From the NCBI GenBank assembly GCA_004369085.1, contig ML210275.1, positions 1-64,000 of the forward strand: a stretch of 64,000 nt of DNA, read 5' to 3'. Source of the DNA: Coprinopsis marcescibilis (lineage: Eukaryota; Basidiomycota; Agaricomycetes; Agaricales; Psathyrellaceae). This document shows positions 11,218 through 23,701 of the stretch, one piece after another. Position numbers and translations under genes: made by a program. Numbering within the stretch: the first letter of the stretch is position 1; each line of letters begins with the position of its first letter. The notes beneath the pieces were generated by a model. That model did not search any database, was not told where the DNA came from, and saw only the letters and a list, made by a program, of their open reading frames with translations.

Positions 11218-12221
11218 GGGTGAGGTGGAGACGAAAAAGTTTTGTACGATGATCCGCCTTGTGTGGATCTTAATGGGTTGGGACTCCCGACCCTACCTAG
11301 CCTAGATGTTCTGTTTCGTTTAATTCTTTCTCCCTTCTCTCGTCTTTGTTCCTTTGCTGCTTTGTTCTGTGTTTGCTGTTTGCTTGTATCATACCTCACG
11401 ACTGCCTCATGTCTCGCTCTGCTTTTCTTTTTCTCTTCCCTGTTGCTTTCATTATCTGTTATGATTCTCCCTTCCCCCACCACCCGCCATAGACCATGTC
11501 CGCTTTGGTTAGCGTTCATACCACATTTTCTTTGATTTGTTTGATTTGTTTGGTTGATACCTCGTCATCTCGCAGAGATACCTCTTTCACTATTCACTTA
11601 TTCACTACCCTATCGCATCTAGTCGACTGTTTCCCAAAAGTTTTCTACTTTCTTTTTATACCTTTTTATTCCCCTTTTTTTATATCCTCATCGCTGTCCA
11701 CTTCCCACCACCCACCAACATTCCCTAGTTTCGCAATTTAGTAGCACTTAGATACTTTTACTCGTACTTACTCTCTTGTTTAATCTTTTTTCTTTAGTTT
11801 GGTTTGAATTCCTTCGTGTTCCGCCCTTATCAATTTCACTTTCCGTTCAGCATCGTAGAGTTTTTTTTCTTTTTGACTTATTTGTATCTATCTCTCCGAT
11901 CCCGACGCGCAGGCTCTCAAGGAGCGACACCACTGTTGACGTCGATTCTAAAATTCGGCAGCTTTTCGCCTTGGTCTTTCCATCGATATCTTCGGTTCAG
12001 TTTTTTAGCATAGCATCTTATTTCTTTTCTTTTTCCGTTCGCATCTTGCATTTGCATATCCGTAGTGTAGTACCAGTTACAGTTGTAGCATTTATGCTGT
12101 ATGAAGCCCTCCATGATGAGGAGGGGGGGTGAGTGGGGTCGAGGATGACCACGGAGAGGAGGAGTGTAGGAGTGGAGTGTAGTGTAGTCTGATGTACGTA
12201 GTCGCGTTAGGCGACGATGGG

Positions 12222-12246
12222 GGTATCGCGGTCAGTCCGCGATACC
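12222..12246. repeat. Perfect 10-bp hairpin
   Basis: ggtatcgcgg at 12222-12231 is followed by a 5-nt spacer and its exact reverse complement at 12237-12246. It lies in gene-free DNA. It could be an RNA hairpin in a long 3' UTR or a transposon relic. Confidence 0.8.
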
Positions 12247-12437
12247 AATAGTACTGCTTTATACTTGACGAGAAATGGTCCGAATGATGTGGTCCGAGCC
12301 TTGGACTTAGTCTTTGGCGTTGGGTTGGTCCTAGTGTAGCAGGGGCTACAGGTAGTCTACGCGCTCATCGAGCCGGAGGTCTAGGACAGGCTAGGTAGAT
12401 TACAGTGTTACACAGCTCGAGATACTGAAAGCCAGCG

Positions 12438-12520
12438 TAGATTAGATTAGATAGATCGAGTGGCTGTGCGCCGACAATCGGATATGTGCGGACGCGTATC
12501 AATTGAGCCAGTGCACGGTT
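12438..12520 (-). repeat. SINE-like dispersed repeat, copy 3
   Basis: Read on the minus strand, this block has a tRNA D-arm-like segment (tggctcaattgatacg, plus-strand coordinates about 12495-12510). Next comes gcacagccac, then a (TCTAA)n tail at 12438-12455. The final ~33 bp match the ends of the repeats at 27971-28135 and 39550-39680. The 5' part is more diverged. Confidence 0.5.
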
Positions 12521-13315
12521 CCGTGTTCCACTTCCTTTTTGCCCTTCCTCTACCTCAGTGACTCCCTGTCCCCATCCTCTACGTTCCAACCGCTCCACCA
12601 AATGTTGAGGGTGAGATTTAGATTTAGATTCAGACTTTGAACCCGGCGCCGCTGTCTAATCAACTCAACTGCGAGCGAGCGCTTCCCTCTCTTCTCTTTG
12701 TTGTCCTTAATTAGCACCCGTAATCTAGCTTCTGCCCTGCGGATTACGCCTCGTTCGATTGAGGCAATTAAAGAATGTTCGTTTCTGTCCTCTCAAAATG
12801 GATCGGCATCAGGGTTGTCTGCCTGGTACCGAGTACAAGCGGAACACTCTAGTGGAGGTCGGTGACCGAGGCACCGATGCTTGTGGGGTCCATTCACCAT
12901 TCATGAGAAGGCGAGCTTTCTGAAGAGAACGACAGTCATTCCGCGCTCTGACACACATGGAACGACATATCATAAATAAGAATGTATTGATGCGGGCCTG
13001 TGGATGATCTTCTGGGATGCGTACTCAGATAGGATTCAGAATACAAGTACGAGTGCTCCCGAGGAACATTTGCGCCAGCCATCGAGGCGGGAAAGTCTGT
13101 TTATACGTCAAAACAACATAAAAACGATGTTGATCAAGGATTTTGGAGATTTAAATGGGTGTTTGTGTTGCTGGAGGTCCAGCGTCACCTCGATTGACGC
13201 AGTTATCTTTGCGCAGCGTTGTTACGAATCGATCATAATAGCGACATAGCTGTGGGTATAAAAGATCTTCAGCTTAACCATGTCTCGTTATGGATAAAGT
13301 TACCCTCCCCTTTTC

Positions 13316-14519
13316 ATGGTTCGATGTTGCCCCTCAAGTCTTTCGCTCAAAATATGCAAACATGAATATATTTATGGCAGTTGCAGGCAAGTCGTCTTGA
13401 TTATCTCTATATTCCTGCCAGTTGACGCTTCCAAAGGCGTGCAAACGATCATGTGCATTCAGATCATTTCAGCGCATCTCCGGCTTTCACCAGAGGCCAG
13501 GAAGGGACGAAATGCATATGCAGTCGTCAGCCTTATGATCTGCCTCTTCTTCTTCACCTTCGCCATAGGATACAGCCTCGAAATCGGGTCCACTCTGCTG
13601 AAATTCGAAACGTTCCAAGCGGCTGTGTGGAACTCCATTCTCGAGGACCGAGCAAATCAGACAGCGTACTACCTATCAACCAGATTCGGACAGGGACTCG
13701 TGCAGCTGGCCGGGGAAGGATTTCTGGTAAGCAATTGGCCCCCTTATTCTTGACCATATCTGAACTCTAGACGTTCAGTTGCATCGCTGTTTCATCATCT
13801 GGGATCATAGAAAGGCCGTGGTCATCCCGATATCTACCCTTTACGCAACATTGGTTGGTGAGTACATAGAGTTCCTCTCAGTCTCGTCGTAGGAAAGCCA
13901 GCGGATCATTGACGAGAATCTGTAATATCAGCGATCGGCTTCACCTCCCTAGTCTACGAGTGTATACCTCCAGAGGCCTCGCCCTTGTCTTTCGCGGTAT
14001 GGCGCGCCCGTATAATGCAGCTCTGGATGGCCTACTTCACCCTCAGCGTTATCCTGAACTGCGTGACCACAGGGATGATTGCGCTGCCAATTATTCGTAT
14101 GCGGAGGCGCTTCAGGAAGCTCGGTGTCACATCCCCTCATCAACAGTCTCACACACATGTGCTGGCCATTCTGATCGAATCGTCGCTTCCGGTTACTGTT
14201 GTTGGAACCGCCGTTGTTATCAATATCATAACATTCGTGCGCGAGGGTGACCCAAGTACTTCGTATACAGTTGAGCTTTTAAATGGGCTTTGGGTGGTAA
14301 CTATGGTGAGCTGTGTTTAACCTTGCATGTCGTTCCACTTGTTCTCCTCCTTACCGTTCGGCACTTCAGTCGTTGGCCCCACAGATGATCATTTATCGCA
14401 TTGCGACGGGAGACTCGTGGACACAAAACCCAGCGACAGACGCTGCGTTGGTGTCCCAGATAGTATTAGCAGCCGACCTGGATATTGGAAGGACATCTCG
14501 AGCGGCAAACGAAGTCTAG
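13316..14519 (+). CDS. Polytopic (7TM-like) membrane protein, Agaricomycete type
   Basis: Three introns join four frames into one membrane protein. The joins are at 13726 (GFL|LHRCFIIW), near 13859 (LV|AIGF) and near 14305 (VVTM|SLAPQ). Hydrophobic segments include AVVSLMICLFFFTFAIGY, KAVVIPISTLYATLV, MAYFTLSVILNCVTTGMIALPI, VLAILIESSLPVTVVGTAVVI and LNGLWVVTM. The (G/D)GxLLxRCxxIW motif and the final SLAPQ(M/L)IIYR segment are hallmarks I associate with a large family of Agaricomycete membrane proteins of unknown function. The last ~40 residues are cytosolic and polar. The N-terminus is uncertain. ATG 13316 is one option; ATG 13290 with a GC-AG intron is another. The usual first TM may be damaged. 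A decayed duplicate of the last exon lies 1 kb downstream. Confidence 0.7.
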
Positions 14520-17500
14520 AAAGGCTTTGTCAGCCGGAATTTTGTACTTGTATTTTTCCTTGGACGGCGGGATTGTTGACAGAAACCACGCCAAGGATCG
14601 ACTCCATCACACGAAGTGAGGTTACATTACCGCTAATAATACAAATGGTATTTTCGTAACTCGTTGATTAACTGGACCAAGGCTGAGACCAGTAAAAGGA
14701 ATCGGATGCTAACTTGTATCATCTCTTGAAGGGTAAATGGTGGTGTGAGGGTGGGCACAATGGAAATAACATCTTGCTCTATCGTCAGCGGTCGGCCACC
14801 CATTTTGGGCTTCATTTCGCTTTCAAGCATCCAAATACATCCAGGATTGGCTTAGTGCATGGGAGACTGACCCTGAAGACCCAAAAATACCTGAAACACA
14901 GGGAAGATTGGGCTGGTAAATCGTTTTTCATCGTATCTATACCCGGATTCAGGGCACTGTCTTGCATATACAAATATTCCAGAGCCTCTTAGCTCGACCT
15001 TCCCCATTTTACTTTATTTTTTCTCTATTTATCAAGTAATTTAGAAACCTATAAGTAGTTGGGCAGAGCGACCCTCTACAGGGGCTCTAGCTCACCTGAG
15101 AACCTATCTACTACAACTCTATCGAATCCTTTCTCTTCCAAGGCCACTGCGCTTTCGCTGATCGGTTCCAGCCAGCAGAACCGACCCCAACTGTTCACCA
15201 ACTCCTATTTCAAGTTCAAGACTTACCTGCAAGAGAGGTCTGACTCGTGCCCAAAGCCAGTCAAGCGCCCTCACATCACCCGAAGAACCTCTCTTCAACG
15301 AATCATTATCCATTCCACTCACGACGTGACCACCCGAGCCTCTTCACCATGTTTTACCCACTGTATGTCGGCCCATCAATACGGTGCTTACAATCCGCGT
15401 TTCCAGTCGTTGGCCCCGCAGTTGATCATGTCGTATTGCGATGGGAGACACGTGGACAAAAAACCCAACTACAGACGCTGCGTTGGTGTCCCAGATAATG
15501 GACAGGGCTGGCCTAGATAGTGGACGGACATCTCGAAAAGAGAATAAAGGCTAACTTAAAGTCTTCGATAGCGTGGAATCTTTGGCCTTGAACGGCGGAT
15601 GTGGTGAGCCATATTTAATCTTTCTTGTCATTATGGACACCTAATGGCAACAGGCGTTGATTTTAGCCCTTGCGAGTACATATCGCGTGATGTGGACAAT
15701 AATTAGACTGCAATAGACTTGCAGTTTTTACTCCAGGGATCAACGCGAGAGGGTGGAATGTAACGATTTGTCAAGGCGCGATGGCCCACATATCGAGGTG
15801 TGCGAAAATGTAACTCTGGAGCACAATATGGGGTAATAATATCAAAGCGGGGAACTTACGGTCTTTGATCTTGGAGCCTTGGAAGTTAACGACCAATACA
15901 CTTGGTGGAGACCGGTGAAGAAGGAAATACGCCGATTTTCCCTACAAATACCCTCAACCCAGATAACGCGTGACGGTAAGTACTGGCTCTGGCCTCCGAG
16001 TACGTACATCACAATCGTACATATGGCTCTGTTACTATTAGCTATGGACGGGAGCCTTGGGGCCTGGACCACTGCACTGTGACCTATGGTAGCCCCCCTA
16101 CGATATGTGCGTACGCGCCGATGGCGTCATGGTCTTTCCTAGTACAGTCAGCTGTTCGCCCCACAACTGGAAACTTGAAACTTTACTTGGGCACCGGCCC
16201 TTTTAATTGCTGTGTTGCGTGTTGCGGGGTACATAGTACCCTCCAACCTTCTTCGACTGGCACCGAGCGGACGCTATACCCCTCTCCGAATCTCGGCTTA
16301 TGCTTATCTTATCGCGACGTCATGGTCAATATGTTCTGGAGGAGCTTTCATTGGTCTCCCAGAAACGTACCAATCGACCCTGGTATGACGCCTCAAATAC
16401 ACGGCCCCCAAGAGTCCCCACTGCAGCTGAACTAATGTGCACCAACCCATTCCACATATTATTAGCCAAGGCCAAGACATCTCCTCCCCGTTCCCCACAC
16501 TCTACGTAATCGCCTCCGCTTTCCGTGTACATAAATTGAGAAATAAAGAACATTCCATTAGCCTTGGCTCCAATGAAGCTGATAACTGAACTTGGACCTT
16601 CAAATGCCGATCACGATTTGAAGTCTTGAGCCTTCCGGGTCCGTGCCAGAGTCTAATACCTGGGGTAACGCCCCCGCTTTGCGGCTCTGTGACTCTAAAG
16701 GTCGATATGTATCTTTCCAGAAGTACATCAGAGTAACAGGACTCACAAATAAATCAAGCCGATGCATTAAGGTTAAGCATCCTTGCAAATTCGCACCCTT
16801 ACAGACTTGCAACAGTCGAGACGACACGCAGAGTCAACCAAAAGTCAGCGCCTGCTGCCAGAAAGTCCGAGACCGAAACGGCCCTAAAGCTCCCAGGCTC
16901 TGCCATGTGGCATTTCCCGTCCCGTCTCCTTTCTTCAGCGCCGGCGTGATGGCTTGGAAAGCTTGGTCTTCAAGCTTTCGTTGGGGTTGAGAAGGGTTGA
17001 GAGGGGTTGGGCTAGGGAATTTCCGGATATGAAGGAATGAGTTGGGATCGGTACATAGGTTATTTTCCGTGGTTAATGAAACAACTGAACTTGGCGATTG
17101 TATCTGGAAGACAGAAGAGGGGTTCTGAATTATGTGAATTCTGGGGTAAGTCACCAAGCCCAATTTGCGGAAGTGGAAGCACAGGACTGAGGAAGTTCCA
17201 CTTCCGTCTTCCGCCTTCTCCTCCCAAGTTAGCTTAAGTTTGGCGATCGTTCATCACTCTGGCAACAACAATCAAACAGCAAGCACATCATCAGATATCA
17301 TCAGACACTCGTACGGTATATAAGTAACGGGGGATGCAGATTGGCCCTTCCTTACTAGTCTGGTCTCTTGCAAACCCTAATTTGAGATAGATACACACCT
17401 TTGGTATGTACTCATAGGCGATGTTCAACTCTTGGATTTTACAGAAATGAGCGCTGTTCAACCTCCAGTGGTCAGCCTTGCCCACTGGTCCTCGATCGAC

Positions 17501-18459
17501 GGCAATACATTTGTGCACCACAGCACGCGTAAAACCTATCTTCCGCCCACGGCAGCGGAAGCTGGCCTGCCGGCTATTTTTGTCCTGTCTGGGAGTATTG
17601 TTGTACCAATTCGGATCGCCGTCGACTTCCTGAAGATGTCCTGGGAGGACAGTCGAAGATCGCATGACTCTGGAAGCCTGAACATAGCCGCCATGGATTC
17701 GCCTCAGCTGTGCGGTGGTGTACATAGTATATATGATTCTAGAGGTTTTGGAGGTGGAGGACATGTTATTCCAAGGCGCCGTCGCGGTGTTTGGACAACC
17801 TCCGAAAATCCGAGATTATTAAGTGATCTAATCGATGGTTTCCTTTCGTTCCGCAGCGACGGAGACCTGCGGCGCGAAAATATTGAGCGCTTGGGCTTCT
17901 GAATGGGCTGATTGAGTGCTGAAGGGCGCGGGATTCCGTCTGATGAGGTAAAAATTGTACAGTGCGCTTGTACATGGCCCAGGTAGCTCAGAGATTAAAC
18001 GTCTCGGCACGTAAATCGCACTCATTCGACTTATTTACCTTATCCTGATCGGATAAACTCCATCATACTTCCCGCCTTTCCACCGCCCAGGTATTAGAAA
18101 AGAGTGGAAAGATGAATCTTCGTTCGAGTTATCTTTCATTCATCTTAGCTTAGCTTAGTATTGAAAATATCATATTCCTTTTGCAGGCCTTGCCCAGCCA
18201 ATTTACGGCTCCAAGACGTGAAGTCCCCACAAACCAAGCACGCGGGACGCACTTGAAAAAGCAAAAAAAAGACGGAAATGTGGAGAAGGCTTTTAGTTGC
18301 TCCGAATTGGAGTGATGCCAAGCCCATTGTGGAAGTCGGGTCATGCGATCGGAGAGGCACACGAAGAGCCCCTATGATCTCTAATAAAAGGCTCCACTCT
18401 GCGCCGGACTCTTACTTCTTTTCCACATCCCCCATCGCCTCGTTCTGCCCTATACCGCC
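14520..18459. other. Gene-poor 3.9 kb with duplicated gene relics
   Basis: This stretch contains a decayed terminal-exon copy at 15403-15535 and an intron-like fragment near 15600-15640, both related to the upstream 7TM gene. A 156-codon frame at 17432-17902 has an internal ATG at 17447 and looks like nothing known. I do not call it a gene. The last ~200 bp is the acetyl-CoA synthetase promoter. Confidence 0.55.
15403..15535 (+). pseudogene. Duplicated, decayed terminal exon of the 7TM-like gene
   Basis: Starting at an acceptor-like ttccag, the sequence tcgttggcccc...gacgctgcgttggtgtcccagata tracks 14370-14500 base for base, with scattered substitutions and small gaps. It ends at the same ggacatctcg word. 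The reading frame is lost. A further piece near 15600-15640 resembles the preceding intron (ggtgagc...tttaa.ctt..tgtc). Confidence 0.8.
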
Positions 18460-21012
18460 ATGTCCGAAGAGCCAGTTCGAGTTTCCACTCACCCAGTCGG
18501 TAAGCGTGTTAAGCACGGCTGCAAGGTCCCACACGTCGGTCCACATATCGATGACTATCGACGTGCTCACCAAGAGACCGTCGGGCATGAATCTGACAAG
18601 TGGTGGGCGAAGGTGAGCTATTTGTGGGATTGCGATAGGATGTTTTACTGACCTGGCTTCCTTCTACAGAAAGCCCACGAACTCTTATACTGGGATCGGC
18701 CGTTCCACACCGTGCGATCTGGTTCATTCGAGAATGGAGACATCGCTTGGTTCCCGGAGGGCGGTCTGAATGCTTCGTACAACTGCGTTGATCGCTGGGC
18801 GTACAAGCACCCGGAAAAGGCATGCTTCATCTTTGTTTCTTTTCTTTTCTCATGTCTGACTATGGCATGATAATCAGACCGCAATTATCTACGAAGCTGA
18901 TGAACCTGGTGAGGGGCGGGATATCAGCTTTGGCGAGCTCTTCCGCGAAGTCTGCAGCATCGCCAATGTTCTCAAGTCTTTCGGCATCAAGAAGGGCGAC
19001 ACCGTTTCTGTCTACCTCCCCATGACCTGGCAAGCTGTTGCCGCCTTCCTCGCCTGTGCACGTATCGGAGCCGTCCACTCTGTCGTCTTTGCTGGTTTCT
19101 CGGCAGAGGCCCTCCGCGACCGTATCGTTGATTGCAAATCGCGTGTGCTTATCACCTCTGACGAAGGTCGCCGAGGTGGAAAGTCCATCGCCACCAAGGC
19201 CATCGCCGACTCAGCACTCAAGGAATGCCCGCTCGTCGAGAAGGTTCTCGTCCTCAAGAGGACAGGTCATGAGGTCCCTTGGACTGCCGGCAGGGATGTT
19301 TGGTGGCACGAGGAAATTGACAAGGTTCCCCGCTACTGCCCGCCAGAGATCATGGCTTCCGAAGATCCCCTCTTCATCCTCTATGTGAGCTTATTTTGGG
19401 CTTCGGTTCTTCGGCGTGTTTTCGGTTGGCTAATTCGCTGCGTCTAGACCTCGGGCTCGACCGGAAAGCCAAAGGGTGTCGTGCATACCACTGGTGGGTA
19501 TCTTCTCTGCGCGGCACTTACCGTCAAGTACGTCTTCGATTTGCACCCCGACGACAAATTTGCGTGTATGGCCGACGTTGGCTGGATCACTGGTCATACG
19601 TATGTAGTCCTCTTCGTTCCATAGGATCCCTTTCCCTGACATCAACCGTGCACAGATATATTGTCTACGGACCGCTCGCCATCGGAGTTACGACGACTGT
19701 CTTCGAATCTACCCCCGTATATCCCACACCTTCGCGTTACTGGGAAACTGTCGAGAAGCACAAGATTACTCAGTTCTATTCCGCCCCGACTGCTATCCGT
19801 CTCCTCCGCCGATTGGGTCACCAACACGTCGAGAAGCACGATTTGAGCAGTCTTCGTGTCCTTGGAAGTGTTGGCGAGCCAATCAACCCCGAGGCATGGC
19901 ACTGGTATAATGAGCATGTCGGCAAGACTGAGTGTGCTATCGTCGATACATTCTGGTGAGCTCCGTTTTTATGTCAGCGTGAAAATAGGCTGACGTTGTA
20001 TCTAGGCAAACGGAGACAGGCTCGATCGTCGTCACTCCTTTCCCCGGTGCCATCGAGACCAAACCTGGTGCCGCCACTGTCCCCTTCTTCGGTATCGAGC
20101 CTGCTATCTTGAACCCCCATACCGGCGAGGTATGTTCATCCTATTCATCGTATGAACCGAATTCTGATCGTTGTTGCAGGAACTCCACGGAAACGATGTC
20201 GAAGGTGTTCTCGTCCTAAAGACTCCCTGGCCCTCTATTGCTCGTACTATCTACCAAGACCACAAGCGATACCTCGAGACCTACATGCAACCATACCCCG
20301 GCTACTTCTACACTGGTGATGGTGCGGCTCGTGATGACCACGGTTACATCTGGATTAAGGGTCGTGTTGATGGTGTGTTTATATCGTTTTCAGCTATGTC
20401 TCCCAGTTATTTATGGCGCCTTCTTTAGATGTCATCAACGTATCTGGCCATCGTATGTCGACTGCTGAGGTTGAGTCTGCTCTTATCACTCACCATGGAG
20501 TTGCCGAGACTGCTGGTAAGTCTTGGTGGTCTAATACTTGTTTTGATTGTGTCTGACAATTTCCCTTCAGTCATCGGTGTTGCTGATGAGCTGACCGGTC
20601 AAGCTATTCATGCTTTCGTCACCCTCAAGCCGTAAGTAATTCGCTTGTTTTGTGGTATCAATACATTCTGATCGCCTTGCCTGTTCACAGAGAGTTCACG
20701 CATGACACTGCCAACGAGGCAGGTCTCGCGAAGGAGCTCGTCTTGCAGGTGCGCAAGATCATCGGTCCCTTCGCCGCCCCCAAGAAGATCTACATCGTCA
20801 GCGATCTCCCCAAGACCCGCTCTGGCAAGGTTCGCACCTTTTTTACCGTTTTACGCTACGACTTGTTGCTCATAGCGGTATATTTATAGATCATGCGACG
20901 AATTATGCGCAAGATCGTTGCTGGCGAATCAGATCAGCTCGGCGATTTGAGCACTCTTGCGGAACCAGGAATCGTGGAGGTCATCAAGGCCAAGGTTGCT
21001 GAGAGCGCTTGA
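18460..21012 (+). CDS. facA: Acetyl-CoA synthetase
   Basis: The enzyme converts acetate, ATP and CoA to acetyl-CoA, AMP and pyrophosphate in the cytosol and nucleus. It supports growth on C2 compounds and histone acetylation. About ten introns separate eleven exons coding for about 660 residues, the usual length. Visible landmarks are the AMP-binding P-loop [14 protein letters not shown], the WITGHTY region, the WQTETGS motif, [11 protein letters not shown], the [14 protein letters not shown] hinge, and the C-terminal PKTRSGKIMRR. The Lys in that last motif is the catalytic and acetylation-regulated residue in this family. The start [14 protein letters not shown] fits fungal orthologues. The intron after HPEK begins with GC instead of GT, because no GT is available at that junction. 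This is the most secure metabolic assignment in the window. Confidence 0.97.
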
Positions 21013-21741
21013 GCAAGAGAAATCACTTCTCTTCCAAGTCGTTCCTCGTGGTTATAGGATCTGGGCTCGTTTGATTTCCCTTTACGCCAACTTTACCCCT
21101 GGCATTTTTCTCGCGATCTTCGTACCCCGTTGATTGCTTACTGTGGTCTGCCGTCTTGATCTTGGCCATTTATGAGCAAGTTACCCCGGAGCCTTTGTTC
21201 TGTGACTGCACTTCATCCGTTTCCCTTCCTTCATCATCCTTCCCCGCCCGTGATTTATGTTTTCAGTTATGCATCTGTGTTTACCCCAGATAAAGTGTAT
21301 TACTAGCGACAAGTACTGTAGCTTGAATCCCTGTAGGAAAGCAAAGAAAAATGTATCGTGTATTATACTATTGCCAATTCGATTGTCTCTCTCTTATTCT
21401 CATTTGCATACTCAAGTGAGAACCATCCCTGTGAGCCAGCGAGCCACTTGAGCCCCTGAAGGCTGCCTGTGCTGTTGGGGATGCTGAACGCGTCGACTCG
21501 GTTATAAGCGCCACATAGCACAGCTCTTGACGCGATCATTCTTATGGTTCTTTCCCATGATGGCCAAAGCGTTCCTCTGCGGCCTCACAGCACACTGTCA
21601 GCGATGGTCCACAGCACCTCTCCTCAGTACCTTCACATACGAACGCATCCACCCCCTAGCAAAAGTCTCAAGTAAGCGGGTGGATCAGCTCAACTTCCCA
21701 TACCAATCGCAGCTGTCTGATCTGGCCTCGCAGTCCCATAC
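21013..21741. other. Intergenic region, no gene seen
   Basis: Holds the 3' flank of acetyl-CoA synthetase and the promoter of the next plus-strand gene. An ORF at 21527-21868 overlaps the next gene's start in another frame and is a shadow. No repeat or RNA was recognised. Confidence 0.4.
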
Positions 21742-23146
21742 ATGTCGTTCCCCTGGCTCAAGCAACCCAAGCAGAAATGGACCATTACCCACCTCACGGG
21801 CGAAACGAAAGACAAGCTGGACGATTCGGCAGCGAAGAATGAATTCGAGGGGATCGAACCGACTGTGATTCCCTCGGCGGATGCGGTGGTACATTTGGAT
21901 TATGACCCCGCCACGTTGCGGTCTCTGGGCGAGATGGAGTATGTGAAGGAAGATGGAGGGCAGTGGACGCGGTTTGTCTGCATCAGCGACACGCATTCGA
22001 AGACCTTCGATGTCCCTCTTGGGGACGTGCTTCTGCATAGTGGAGATTTGTCAAATTTGGGAACGGTGCGAGGCTTGACAGCGACGATGGAGTGGTTGTA
22101 TGGTTTGCCCCATAAGGTCAAGATGTAAGTGCAGACTTACGAAGTTTTGGTTTTTTCTTCGTTGTCGTTTATCGGATATGGTCGTGGTCGTGAGCTGACG
22201 TTATTTTGGTCTTGTCTAGAATTATAGCCGGAAACCATGACTTGACGTTGCACAAGGACTATTACCGGGACTCGTGGTCGCGATGGCACAGGGAACCAGA
22301 GGTTGCGGTCTGCTCTACTGCGTTTGTGTTGCTGGATGGCTCATGAGGTTCAACAAAGGACTATAAGAAGATAATTGAGTTGATGACTGGCGAACGAGCG
22401 AAGAAGGCCGGAATTGTCTACTTGGAGGATACCAGTTGCACGTTCTCGGTGGGCCCTGGTCGAAGAGAATGGACAGTTTATGGTTCTCCCGTTCGTCATC
22501 TTCTCCTCTTGGTTTTTCAGATCCACCTTGATAATGGTACCTCATGCAGTGGTCCCCCTATTTCCACGATTGGGCGTTCAACTACAAATCTGACAAAGCA
22601 GAAGGTGCGCTTTCTCCCCAGCTCTCCTTGGTGTGACTGAACCCCATTTCCTCAGAACTTGTCGCGTCTTACTCAAATGCCGATATACTCCTCACACATG
22701 GGCCTCCAGAACGCGTCTTCGACTTTACTAGGACAAAGGAGCATGTCGGGTGTCCTTCTCTGGCCTCTCACCTTGCCTCTGGCCGGTTAAGGCCGCGAAT
22801 CCACTCATTCGGCCATATCCACGAATCACGCGGGGCTCATATACATTCATGGGATGCGAAGGACGGCGCGTCCAGACCTCCGCGGGCTCAGAATAGGTTT
22901 TATGGGGTGAAAGATCCAAAAGACCGCTTCCTCGAGTTGGAGGGCGAGGACGTGGAAAAGACGCGGATGGAACTGGAGCAAGAGAGGGTGGAGGCAGAAG
23001 AAAGGAATTCGGATGTTAGCCTGCAGAGGACGGTGCTCGTGAATGCTGCCAACGATCCGATGGGGCCTGGCGCATGGGTTAATGGACGGAAGGTGAAGCA
23101 TGGGGGGCGCAACTTTCAGCCGATAGTTGTAGACCTTAAGGACTAG
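21742..23146 (+). CDS. Calcineurin-like metallophosphoesterase
   Basis: A predicted dinuclear-metal phosphohydrolase of the calcineurin-like superfamily, close in layout to the MPPED/239AB-type eukaryotic proteins. The metal-binding blocks appear in order: SDTHSK (Asp, His), GDVLLHSGDLSN (Asp), AGNHDL (Asn, His), LTHGPP (His) and SFGHIHESRG (two His). Introns fall after LPHKVK, after HREPE (acceptor caacaaag, giving DYKKIIELM), after TVYGSP and after KSDKAE. The GSPWSPYFHDWAFNY segment is restored only when the third is removed. The last ~80 residues are a helical, charged tail (ELEGEDVEKTRMELEQERVEAE) beyond the catalytic core. No signal peptide is visible, so it is probably cytosolic. The natural substrate is unknown. 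Confidence 0.92.
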
Positions 23147-23701
23147 GTCAAATCACGTTGAGGTACAGAACGTCGATATAGACCAAGTATATTCACTACT
23201 TGGATCGCGAGTGTACTGGATTACTTTAGCTCGCCGGAACCTGAGAATTCCCAGAGGAACTTCCCGAGTGCCGGTTCCGGTCCAATTGTAGGATTTGTCG
23301 ACGCGAGCCTTCGCAGTATCTAGGCTTGTGAGCTTTTTTTGCAGATCTTACATCTGGGCTTCATGTGGAAGAAAGCGCGAACGTGGTCTTCGATCCTTCC
23401 GAGTCCTCGTTTAACCCCTTTGGTGCATAACTACATTATACCGAGCCGACGATGCCCGCGACACAGGATGGCATAGGACGCTTACGTTCACCTCACCTCA
23501 CAAGGGTACGTATACAATATTATTGTAATTTCGAGTCCAAGTTGAAGGATGTCACGCGTCATACAAATAAACCCAAAGTTACATAATAGGAACAGCATAG
23601 AGCACTCAGGACCCAGGTGAACCCGCCTGTGGTCAAGATCTATACTTATCGATTCGCAGCCATTCGCCTCATCTTTGTCTATGCATGCAGCTACGTATAC
23701 A
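23147..23701. other. Intergenic region, no gene seen
   Basis: Promoter DNA of the next gene and the 3' flank of the previous one. The minus-strand ORF at 23488-23853 overlaps the F-box exon and is not supported. Confidence 0.4.

Larger units (their letters stand above)
11218..13315. other. Gene-free, pyrimidine-rich region with a hairpin and a SINE-like repeat
   Basis: From 11280 to about 12060 the plus strand is unusually rich in T and C; open frames there are a composition effect. A perfect hairpin sits at 12222-12246. A SINE-like repeat copy lies at about 12438-12520 on the minus strand. No gene is supported. Confidence 0.6.

Noticed and set aside
11242..12132. Several long plus-strand frames rich in Phe, Leu and Ser resembling membrane proteins
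   Set aside because: The DNA is pyrimidine-rich, which opens frames and yields hydrophobic peptides; there are no motifs, splice logic or homology.
17432..17902. 156-codon plus-strand frame as a gene
   Set aside because: No recognisable motif, no clear introns, and it overlaps an equally long antisense frame (17291-17764).
17980..18040. tRNA-like word ggtagctcag in the acetyl-CoA synthetase upstream region
   Set aside because: No matching T-arm or acceptor stem at the right distance; the cloverleaf cannot be drawn.
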